Shown here piece after piece: positions 1 through 5,296 of a stretch of 5,296 nt of DNA (position 1 is the first letter of the stretch; every line of letters begins with the position of its first letter). Origin of the DNA: an uncultured Porphyromonadaceae bacterium (GTDB taxonomy: Bacteria > Bacteroidota > Bacteroidia > Bacteroidales > Muribaculaceae); assembly GCA_900555165.1 (NCBI GenBank), contig USKE01000156.1:1-5296 (forward strand), written 5' to 3'. Made by a program: the position numbers and the translations under genes. Below the pieces are notes generated by a model. The model did no database searches, was not told the origin of the DNA, and was given only the letters and a program-made list of their open reading frames with translations.

Positions 1-1
1 G

Positions 2-415
2 GCCACCGCCGAGGCACTCACCCCCGACGGATGGCTCAATACGGGCGACCTCTGCACACGTGACGCCGACGGGTATATCTATATCCACGGCCGCGACAAG
101 AACATGATACTCGGCCCATCAGGCCAGAACATATATCCCGAGGAGATCGAGGCCAAGCTGAACGAGCTGCCCCTTGTGGGCGAGTCGATTGTGCTTGACC
201 GCGACGGACGCATCATAGCGCTCGTGCACCCCAACTACGAGCAGGGGCGCATAGAGGGGCTGACCGACCAGCAGACCGAAAAGCGTGTCATGGGCCAACT
301 GCCGGTGCTCAACAAGGAGCTGCCGGGCTACTCGCGCGTGTCGGCGTTCGAGATTCACACCGACGAGTTCGCCAAAACCCCGAAACATTCAATCAGGCGT
401 TTCCTTTACAAATAA
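2..415 (+). CDS. AMP-binding (long-chain fatty acid-CoA ligase type) enzyme, C-terminal 137 residues, 5' end outside the window
   Basis: This is the C-terminal end of an adenylate-forming enzyme of the ANL family. Such enzymes activate a carboxylic acid with ATP to an acyl-adenylate and pass it to CoA. The reading frame is open from base 2 and ends at TAA 413-415. Fragment residues 9-17 read DGWLNTGDL, the TGD motif with the ATP-ribose-binding Asp. Residues 24-34 read DGYIYIHGRDKN around the hinge motif (GRDK), followed by SGQNIYPEEIE, the usual start of the mobile C-terminal domain. That layout fits long-chain acyl-CoA ligases of the FadD/AMP-dependent synthetase group; the substrate cannot be read from this part. 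The last 15 residues (FAKTPKHSIRRFLYK) occupy the A10 region, where the catalytic lysine normally sits; Ser130 is at that position by my alignment. The gene faces the CCA gene tail to tail, with a repeat hairpin 16 bp after its stop. Family call is strong; exact name is not claimed. Confidence 0.9.
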   Translation, partial: ATAEALTPDGWLNTGDLCTRDADGYIYIHGRDKNMILGPSGQNIYPEEIEAKLNELPLVGESIVLDRDGRIIALVHPNYEQGRIEGLTDQQTEKRVMGQLPVLNKELPGYSRVSAFEIHTDEFAKTPKHSIRRFLYK

Positions 416-422
416 GCGCCCA

Positions 423-505
423 CCCATAACTCCCATAATTCCCATAACTCCCATAATTCCCACGCCTGATGCAATGGGAGTTATGGGAGTTATGGGAATT
501 ATGGG
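423..505. repeat. Intergenic 9-bp tandem repeat (CCCATAAYT) in both orientations
   Basis: The left part (423-462) is four head-to-tail copies of a 9-mer, CCCATAACT, CCCATAATT, CCCATAACT, CCCATAATT, then CCCA. Copies differ only at the eighth base, and C and T alternate, so the real unit may be an 18-mer present twice. The right part (475-505) is the same repeat on the other strand: three and a half units, reading T, C, C at the variable base. A 12-base spacer (463-474) separates the two. The array fills most of the 104 bp between two convergent stop codons and is much more AT-rich than the flanking genes. No ORF in it looks real. It may be one copy of a dispersed intergenic repeat family, but this window alone cannot show that. 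Confidence 0.9.
432..505. terminator. 31-bp inverted repeat between convergent genes, possible bidirectional terminator
   Basis: Bases 432-462 pair with 475-505 along all 31 positions. The only non-Watson-Crick pair is between T457 and G480, which becomes a U-G wobble in the plus-strand RNA. The loop is 463-474, and G464-C465 can add two pairs with G471-C472. The stem starts 16 bp after the ligase stop and ends 14 bp before the CCA-gene stop, a position suited to ending transcription from both sides. On the plus strand a T-rich stretch follows after a few bases (511-527, broken by A and C). On the minus strand no T tract follows, so classic intrinsic termination is better supported for the plus direction. 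Structure is certain from sequence; the terminator role is inferred. Confidence 0.6.
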
Positions 506-519
506 AAACCTTTATTTTA

Positions 520-1929
520 CTATTTTACGGGGGTGAGGCCCAGCTCTGAGGCGGCGAAACCGAGCATGAAAGCGTAGGCGGCATCATGGTCGTTGGGGAG
601 TTCGCCGTCAAGTATGCCGTTCTTTATGCGCTCTTTGATCAGTCCGACCTCGCGGCATTCGGGGAGCCCGAAAGTCTTCATGATTTCCAGGCCACCGACA
701 GGGGGCTGGAAGTTGCGTATGCGGTCGCGCTCTTCAAGCTCAACCATCTTGCGGCGCACAAGATCGTAGTTGGCACGGAACCGCTCGACCTTCTCGCGGT
801 TGCGCGAGGTTATATCGGCTTCGCAGAGCGTCATCAGGTCGTCGACATCGTCGCCGGCCTCGAAGAGCATGCGTCGCACGGCCGAATCGGTCACCTCGTC
901 TTCGACCAGGGCGATGGGCCGCATGTGCAGTTCCACGAGTTTCTGCACATATTTCATGTGCTCGTTCATGGGGAATTTCATGCGGCGGAAGATGCGCGGC
1001 ACCATCTTGGCGCCCACGGCATTGTGGCCATAGAATGTCCAGCCGGCGTGGGGGTCGAACTTCTTTGTCACCGGCTTGCCGATGTCGTGCAGCAGGGCTG
1101 CCCAGCGCAGCCACACATTGTCGGACTTCGCGGCCACGCTGTCAAGCACGGTCATGGTATGGAAGAAATTGTCCTTGTGGCTGATGCCGTTGACGGTCTG
1201 CACGCCGCGCATGGCGGCAAGCTCGGGGAAGATTATCGGCAGCAGACCGGTCTTCAGCAACAGCATCCACCCTATCGAGGGCTTGCGCGAACGCATGATT
1301 TTGGTAAGCTCGTCGTAGACACGCTCGCCCGAGATTATACGTATGCGCCGGGCGTTGCGCGTGATGGCGTCGAGCGTCTCGGGCACGATGGTGAACTGCA
1401 GCTGGGTGGCGAACCTTATGGCACGCATCATGCGCAGGGGGTCGTCAGAGAAGGTGATGTCAGGGTCGAGCGGCGTGCGGATCAGACCGTCGTTGAGGTC
1501 ATGTATGCCGTTGTAGCGGTCAATAAGCTCGCCGTAGCGGTCGGCGTTCACGCAGACGGCCATGGCGTTGATTGTGAAGTCGCGGCGCGCCAGGTCATCG
1601 TCAAGGGTACCGTCCTCGACTATCGGCTTGCGGCTCTCGCGGTGGTACGACTCCTTGCGGGCGCCTACGAACTCGAGTTCGGTCTCACCCTTGCGCACCT
1701 GCGCGGTTCCGAAATTCCGGTACACCGCCAGATGGGCGCGCATCGCCTTGGCCACGGCCTTGGCGACCTCGATGCCCGAGCCTACGGTGACGAAATCCAT
1801 ATCTTTTGACGGACGTCCCAACAGCATGTCGCGCACATAGCCGCCCACGACATAGCACTCGCGGCCGAGGCGGTCGGCGGTCTCGCCGACGGTATGGAAC
1901 ACAGGGAGGTCAATCTTTTCTTTCAGCAT
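520..1929 (-). CDS. cca: CCA-adding tRNA nucleotidyltransferase with HD domain
   Basis: The 469-residue product belongs to the class II polymerase-beta-like nucleotidyltransferases that add or repair the CCA 3' end of tRNA from CTP and ATP in the cytoplasm. Residues 28-34 contain GGYVRD, and D43/D45 (SKDMDFV) are the metal-binding carboxylates. RRDFTINAM (115-123) and DPLRMMRAIRFA (163-174) are the next conserved blocks, followed by ERVYDEL (202-208) at the head/neck boundary. An HD domain fills about residues 250-375: H257 (HTMTVLD), H281-D282 (LLHDIGKP), H302 (YGHNAVGAKM), H335 (ELHMRP) and D372. Such domains in CCA enzymes have phosphohydrolase activity. The length suits a full-length HD-containing enzyme. 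The ATG at 1929-1927 is the only sensible start; no Shine-Dalgarno precedes it, as is usual in Bacteroidota. It lies 56 bp after the M24 gene and is probably the last gene of the minus-strand unit. A poly(A) polymerase relative is the alternative reading; CCA addition is much likelier for an essential single-copy gene. Confidence 0.93.
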   Translation of the reverse strand: MLKEKIDLPVFHTVGETADRLGRECYVVGGYVRDMLLGRPSKDMDFVTVGSGIEVAKAVAKAMRAHLAVYRNFGTAQVRKGETELEFVGARKESYHRESRKPIVEDGTLDDDLARRDFTINAMAVCVNADRYGELIDRYNGIHDLNDGLIRTPLDPDITFSDDPLRMMRAIRFATQLQFTIVPETLDAITRNARRIRIISGERVYDELTKIMRSRKPSIGWMLLLKTGLLPIIFPELAAMRGVQTVNGISHKDNFFHTMTVLDSVAAKSDNVWLRWAALLHDIGKPVTKKFDPHAGWTFYGHNAVGAKMVPRIFRRMKFPMNEHMKYVQKLVELHMRPIALVEDEVTDSAVRRMLFEAGDDVDDLMTLCEADITSRNREKVERFRANYDLVRRKMVELEERDRIRNFQPPVGGLEIMKTFGLPECREVGLIKERIKNGILDGELPNDHDAAYAFMLGFAASELGLTPVK

Positions 1930-1985
1930 AAACGCACTGTGGTGTGTGATGTGTATGACAGGTTACGGCAGAGAGATTCCGGGGT

Positions 1986-3167
1986 TCAGACAATGAACTC
2001 CACGATATCTTCAGGCGCCGTGGTGATGCATTCGGCATGGTCGGCGCAGACCACATAGGTATTCTCCACGCCCACGGCACCGATGCCGGGGAGAACGAAC
2101 TTGGGTTCAAGGGCTATGACATTCCCCTCGCGCAATACCTGGCGCGACTTCGGGGCTATGACCGGCCACTCGTTGATCTCGATGCCCACGCCGTGCCCGA
2201 CGAATCCGGCATGCTGGCGGTGCCCCATGAAATACCTTTCCAGGCCGTGTGCCTTCACAATCTCGAAGGCACGCTCGTATAGCGCTTTCGCCTCGGTGCC
2301 GGGCACAGCCTCGCACGCGAACATACGGTGTATCTCAATCGAGCACTCATGGGCGCGGCGTGCCTCGTCTGGCACAGGGCCGAGCGAGAACACACGGGTC
2401 ATGTCGGTCATATAGCCGGTGTAGTTTCCGTTGGCGTCGACCATTACGGGGCGGTTGCGTTTTATCTCCTCGCCCGAGGCACCTACCGGGAGCGAGGGGT
2501 TCATTCCCGCGCCACCCAGGGCGAAATCGTAGGGCGTGGGGGCGTCGGCATTCTCGCCGGTGAGGACGCTGCTCATGAAGAACTCCATCGACTGCCCCGA
2601 GATGCGGAATATGCCCAGGTTCCCCTCCTTGCGCGAGAGATTCTCGATCTCCACGTCAAGCTCGAAGTCGGTCATGCCGATATGATAGAGCGAAGGGATG
2701 CGGGCGTAGACCTCCGAGTGCCGGGCGCCCGAGAGTTTAAGCATCTCGATTTCGCCCGGCGTCTTTACCGAGCGCGCCTCGCGCATCACATTCGTGACAT
2801 CAGCGGTGGCGGGGTTGCCGAGAGCCTTGCAGAGGCGGTCGACCGTATTCCACGGTGTCAGGTCAAGCTCCAGGCCGACCGTAACCGGCACGCTGAGGCC
2901 GTTACTTTCAAGCACCCCCGGAATCTCCTCGGGCTTGCGCACGTAAGCCACGCCGTCGCCCCCGAGTTCGATGGGACGGCGCACGATCCAGAGCGGTTTC
3001 CCGTCGACGGGAAGATACGCCCACCCGGCAAACACCCGTCCTGTGAGATAATACAGGTTGGCATAGTCGGTCACAAGCATGGCGTCGGCCACGCCGGCAA
3101 GTTTCTCCTGCACCTTGGCCAGGCGCATGGCGGCCTCTTCGCGAGGCAGTATGACGAGATTCTCCAT
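1986..3167 (-). CDS. M24-family metallopeptidase (Xaa-Pro aminopeptidase/dipeptidase-like)
   Basis: The 393-residue product has the two-part build of Xaa-Pro peptidases: an N-terminal creatinase-like domain (about 10-130, including LVTDYANLYYLTG) and a C-terminal pita-bread domain (about 138-385). All five metal ligands of the family are in place: D244 (MVDANGNY) and D255 (GYMTDMTR), 11 residues apart; H325 (GFVGHGVG); E354 (ALEPKF); and E368 (GVENTY). It should therefore be an active, probably cytosolic, peptidase acting on the N-terminal residue of short peptides, plausibly before proline. There is no signal peptide. Within GHGVGIEINEWP, a position often held by His in methionine aminopeptidases is Asn332, so substrate choice may differ from the textbook members. 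The ATG at 3167-3165 is preceded by an A/T-rich stretch rather than a Shine-Dalgarno. The 68-bp gap after gldH leaves room for its own promoter. Aminopeptidase versus dipeptidase cannot be decided here. Confidence 0.88.
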   Translation of the reverse strand: MENLVILPREEAAMRLAKVQEKLAGVADAMLVTDYANLYYLTGRVFAGWAYLPVDGKPLWIVRRPIELGGDGVAYVRKPEEIPGVLESNGLSVPVTVGLELDLTPWNTVDRLCKALGNPATADVTNVMREARSVKTPGEIEMLKLSGARHSEVYARIPSLYHIGMTDFELDVEIENLSRKEGNLGIFRISGQSMEFFMSSVLTGENADAPTPYDFALGGAGMNPSLPVGASGEEIKRNRPVMVDANGNYTGYMTDMTRVFSLGPVPDEARRAHECSIEIHRMFACEAVPGTEAKALYERAFEIVKAHGLERYFMGHRQHAGFVGHGVGIEINEWPVIAPKSRQVLREGNVIALEPKFVLPGIGAVGVENTYVVCADHAECITTAPEDIVEFIV

Positions 3168-3180
3168 TTTTCAGAACAGT

Positions 3181-3191
3181 TTATCAGATAA
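3181..3191. promoter_or_regulatory. Short dyad upstream of the M24 gene, possible operator
   Basis: TTATCAGATAA is a perfect dyad with 5-bp arms around a central A, inside the 68-bp spacer between gldH and the M24 gene and 13 bp before the M24 start codon. A wider pair, GTTTAT (3179-3184) and ATAAAC (3191-3196), overlaps it. The stretch is the most AT-rich part of an otherwise GC-rich spacer. No clear Bacteroidota promoter box (TAnnTTTG) was found near it. A dyad this short can arise by chance, so this is only a candidate protein-binding site or promoter element. Confidence 0.2.
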
Positions 3192-3235
3192 TAAACACCG
3201 CCGGGGCGCCAAAAGGTCATGTGTCAGAGAGGCGG

Positions 3236-3751
3236 TCAGCGCGGGTCGGCCATGAAGAAGATGCCCACCTGCTCGATGCCCCGCAGGGTGTCGGTCTGCA
3301 TGATGTGACGCACCTTTACCCGGGTGCCGGCGGCTATGGCGACACGCCGCGGCAGGGTATCGGTGACCTGCAGGCGCGGGCCTATGCCGCTGCCAAGCCA
3401 ACGCCCGTAGCGGTCGGCCAAAGTGAGGCGCACGGTGTCGGCATGGATGCGCCCTGCCGGGTCGGCCGACGACACCTCAAGCCACAGGTCCGTGTAGGGG
3501 AAATCTGCGGCATGCGTCACCGCGGTCACGAAATAGCCGGTGGCCACGGAGTCTCGGAATTCCGGCCGGTAGACCATTGCCTGGCCGTAGCGCCACCCCT
3601 CCGGGTCGATGTGGCGGGATTCGCTGTAATCGTTTGTGGGAGGCGTGGTGCAGCCGGTAACCACCGCCATCATCATTAACAGGGCAACCGCCGCGGCCCA
3701 AAGGGGTCGCAACGGCTGCTGATATGCGGGTATGCGGTTACGCGGTTTCAC
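3236..3751 (-). CDS. gldH: GldH-like lipoprotein, GTG start
   Basis: The product resembles GldH, a small Bacteroidota lipoprotein first found as needed for gliding in Flavobacterium but also present in non-gliding species. With the GTG at 3751-3749 it has 171 residues: a basic N-terminus (KPRNR), a hydrophobic stretch (LWAAAVALLMMMAVV, 17-31) and a lipobox VTGC with the lipidated Cys at 34. No acidic run follows the Cys, so the surface-export signal known in Bacteroidota is not evident. The mature part carries GldH-like blocks: FPYTDLWL (84-91), DTVRLTLADRYGRWLGSG (105-122) and TDTLRGIEQVGI (153-164) near the C-terminus. The GTG lies 7 bp after the ricT stop, which suggests translational coupling. 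A TTG at 3712-3710 would give a shorter 158-residue form with a more typical signal peptide; the three ATGs at residues 26-28 come too late to leave a signal sequence. The frame stays open far upstream, to 4258, but that part is a shadow of ricT. Confidence 0.82.
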   Translation of the reverse strand: MKPRNRIPAYQQPLRPLWAAAVALLMMMAVVTGCTTPPTNDYSESRHIDPEGWRYGQAMVYRPEFRDSVATGYFVTAVTHAADFPYTDLWLEVSSADPAGRIHADTVRLTLADRYGRWLGSGIGPRLQVTDTLPRRVAIAAGTRVKVRHIMQTDTLRGIEQVGIFFMADPR

Positions 3752-3758
3752 AATCTGT

Positions 3759-5296
3759 TTATTCTGCGGGGGTTGCGGGTGCTGACGGTTTCGGCTGGCG
3801 CGGGCCTTTGTCGGATCTGTCGGATGTGTCTGACCGGTCCGACTTGTCTGACTTCGCCGGTTTCTCTGACTTTTCGGGTCGCGGCTGGCGGTCGCCTTTG
3901 GGACGGTTGTCGGCATTGCGGGGCTTTCCGCCGTTGCGGCGGTCGCGCGACCCTTTCCCCTCACTGCGGGGTTTCGCCTCGCCCTGTGGTGCGACAGACG
4001 CCGGCGATTTGTCACCCTGCGGTTTACCGTCATTCTGAGGTTTAGAGGGTTTCGGCTGTTTCTGGGGTTTCGGCTTGTCAGAACCCTTCTCCTTATCTTT
4101 GGGCTGCCCCTTCGCTGACGAGTCTTTCGGCTTCTCCTTATCTTTAGGAGCCTGCCCCTCCTTGTTTGCTGACGGCTGCGCGCCCTTCTCTTTCTGGCCG
4201 CCTTTCTTCTTGCGTTTCTTCTTGGTGTCGAAACGCGTGAGTGAATCCTGGGTGGCAAGGTCTACCACGGCTGCCGGCTTGGCGGCGGTTTCCTCCTCCT
4301 CGGCCTTGAGGTCGAGCGGTTTCTCGCCGTTCTTGTTCAGCTCGATGACCTCGAACGCCCTCGCCGCGGTGATGGTCACCAGGTTGGCAGGGATGCTCTT
4401 GTCGGTAGAGTATGTGATCTCTCCCTTGAGAATGTCGGCTTTGAAATAGAAATAGGTATTGTCGGCAGTCTCGAGACGCGTATCCTTCGGGGGGAGTTTC
4501 TTCGATGCCTCGACATACGAGTCAATCTCGAAATTGAGACAGCACTTGAGCTTGGCGCACTGCCCGGCAAGTTTCTGGGGGTTCAGCGATATGTCCTGAT
4601 AGCGGGCAGCGGCTGTCGACACGCTCACGAAGTTGCTCATCCAGGTGGTGCAGCAGAGCGGACGGCCGCAGGGGCCGATACCGCCGATGCGTCCGGCCTC
4701 CTGGCGCGCGCCGATCTGTTTCATCTCGATGCGCACCTTGAAGGTCTCGGCGAGCACCTTTATGAGCTGGCGGAAGTCGACACGCTCCTCGGCTATGTAG
4801 TAGAATATGGCCTTGTTTCCGTCGCCCTGATACTCCACGTCGCCGATCTTCATGTTGAGCTGGAGCGACGAGGCTATCTTGCGGGCGCGGATCATGGTGT
4901 CCTCCTCGCGCGAGCGGGCGGCCTGGTAGCGCTCCATGTCAGAGGCCTTGGCCTTGCGGAACACGCGCTTGTGCTCGGCGTCGGGCTTGATGCCGGCCTT
5001 GCGCATCTGCAGGCGCACCAGGGCGCCCGTCATCGACACGCGGCCTATGTCATGGCCCGGGCTGGCCTCGACGGCCACCCACTCTCCGAGTTCAAGCGGC
5101 AGGTGCGTGGAGTTGCGGTAATATCCCTTGCGGGTGTTTTTGAACTGCACCTCGACCATATCGTCGTCGGCATACCCGCCGGGGATGTCGTCGAGATAGT
5201 TGTAGCTGTGCAGTTTCGAGCGCAGGCGGCAGTCGTGACACTCGCCGTTGGCGCACCCCACGCATGTGCCCTCGGCGGGGCACTGCCCGGCGGCAC
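3759..5296 (-). CDS. ricT: RicT (YaaT)/PSP1-domain protein, N-terminus cut by the window edge
   Basis: This is a RicT-family protein. In Bacillus subtilis RicT works with RicA and RicF in a complex that helps RNase Y mature transcripts, and the complex carries [4Fe-4S] clusters; the same role here is inferred. Numbering from the GTG at 5261-5259 (the frame remains open to the window edge, so this is not the real start), 500 residues are seen. VEVQFKNTRKGYYRN (36-50) and VAVEASPGHDIG (62-73) open the domain. The PSP1 region spans about 85-180 and includes GDVEYQGDGNKAIFYY (140-155) and VDFRQLIKVLAETF (161-174). Two conserved cysteine blocks follow: GIGPCGRPLCC (194-204) and GQCAKLKCC (233-241). 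From about residue 318 the protein turns into a roughly 180-residue Lys/Pro/Ser/Asp/Gly-rich tail with no predicted fold. Five cysteines lie within the 25 or so residues around the start. gldH follows after 7 bp, a pairing I recall from other Bacteroidales. Confidence 0.92.
   Translation of the reverse strand, partial: AAGQCPAEGTCVGCANGECHDCRLRSKLHSYNYLDDIPGGYADDDMVEVQFKNTRKGYYRNSTHLPLELGEWVAVEASPGHDIGRVSMTGALVRLQMRKAGIKPDAEHKRVFRKAKASDMERYQAARSREEDTMIRARKIASSLQLNMKIGDVEYQGDGNKAIFYYIAEERVDFRQLIKVLAETFKVRIEMKQIGARQEAGRIGGIGPCGRPLCCTTWMSNFVSVSTAAARYQDISLNPQKLAGQCAKLKCCLNFEIDSYVEASKKLPPKDTRLETADNTYFYFKADILKGEITYSTDKSIPANLVTITAARAFEVIELNKNGEKPLDLKAEEEETAAKPAAVVDLATQDSLTRFDTKKKRKKKGGQKEKGAQPSANKEGQAPKDKEKPKDSSAKGQPKDKEKGSDKPKPQKQPKPSKPQNDGKPQGDKSPASVAPQGEAKPRSEGKGSRDRRNGGKPRNADNRPKGDRQPRPEKSEKPAKSDKSDRSDTSDRSDKGPRQPKPSAPATPAE
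3810..3851 (-). repeat. SDx triplet repeat in the RicT tail
   Basis: Residues 471-484 (GTG numbering) read SDKSDRSDTSDRSD, five copies of Ser-Asp-x, encoded by a 9-bp period. The Ser and Asp codons vary between copies (TCA, TCC, TCG-type; GAC and GAT), so the repeat is kept at the protein level and is not a fresh duplication. It sits 16 residues before the C-terminus, in an otherwise basic tail, and gives it an alternating acidic/basic patch. Confidence 0.85.
4086..4145 (-). repeat. 15-bp direct repeat coding for KDKEK in the RicT tail
   Basis: CTTCTCCTTATCTTT occurs at 4086-4100 and again at 4131-4145, exactly 45 bp (15 codons) apart. On the coding strand both copies read KDKEK, inside PKDKEKPKD and PKDKEKGSD. 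Spacing by whole codons keeps the frame, so copy-number change by slippage or recombination would lengthen or shorten the tail without breaking the protein. Confidence 0.8.

Noticed and set aside
423..505. CRISPR-like array
   Set aside because: The units are 9 bp, have no spacers and occur in opposite orientations, which does not fit CRISPR repeats.
285..536. Open frame through the intergenic repeat giving PIIPITPIIP and MGVMGVMGIMG
   Set aside because: It starts inside the ligase gene in a different frame, and its peptide pattern is simply the 9-bp repeat read in codons.
586..1809. Open frame of 407 codons on the plus strand opposite the CCA gene
   Set aside because: It lies in exact antisense register with cca codons (third base to first base). 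In a GC-rich gene that seldom uses TTA, CTA or TCA this register is almost free of stops. Its translation is rich in His, Val and Ala with no recognisable motif, while the minus-strand frame has every CCA enzyme motif.
1930..1985. Promoter or regulatory site between the M24 and CCA genes
   Set aside because: The 56 bp hold a GT-rich run but no convincing promoter box, dyad or hairpin.
2328..3191. Open frame of 287 codons on the plus strand opposite the M24 gene
   Set aside because: Same antisense register effect. No known domain is seen, and the minus-strand frame carries all five M24 metal ligands.
3199..3235. Possible intrinsic terminator after gldH
   Set aside because: The GC-rich stretch offers only short arms with either a 2-base or a very long loop, followed by a weak T-rich run; not enough to call.
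3752..4258. Arg-rich N-terminal extension of the gldH frame
   Set aside because: It is the +1-shifted translation of the low-complexity RicT tail. The signal sequence and lipobox of GldH start only after the ricT stop, so the extension would bury the signal peptide.

Overview
The window is a GC-rich piece of a Bacteroidota chromosome, most likely from order Bacteroidales. The call rests on gene content: a GldH-type lipoprotein next to a PSP1/RicT protein with the Bacteroidales-style core, an AMP-binding ligase ending in a TPK-x-SI-x-RFLY-like tail, and a lack of Shine-Dalgarno sequences upstream of the starts. A gut family such as Muribaculaceae is possible but cannot be settled from this sequence.

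Layout: positions 2-415 (+) hold the 3' end of a long-chain fatty acid-CoA ligase-type gene entering from the left edge. It converges on a block of four minus-strand genes. Between the facing stop codons (416-519) lies a 9-bp tandem repeat folded into an almost perfect 31-bp inverted repeat. Reading right to left, in the direction of transcription, the minus-strand block is: a RicT/PSP1-family protein (3759-5296, its N-terminus cut by the right edge), a GldH-like lipoprotein (3236-3751, 7 bp after ricT), an M24-family metallopeptidase (1986-3167, after a 68-bp spacer), and a CCA-adding tRNA nucleotidyltransferase with an HD domain (520-1929, after a 56-bp spacer).

The four minus-strand genes could form one transcription unit; ricT-gldH is the most convincing pair because of its spacing. 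Two of them act on RNA (RicT in mRNA processing by analogy with Bacillus, and the CCA enzyme in tRNA 3'-end maturation). GldH is an envelope lipoprotein and the M24 enzyme a cytosolic peptidase, so the cluster looks like housekeeping genes rather than a single pathway.

No mobile element, RNA gene, CRISPR array or defence system was seen. The features most worth a second look are the intergenic repeat hairpin, the long low-complexity tail and cysteine-rich start of RicT, and a serine where the ligase family usually has its catalytic lysine. The large antisense ORFs facing the CCA and M24 genes, and an arginine-rich extension upstream of gldH, are judged to be shadows.
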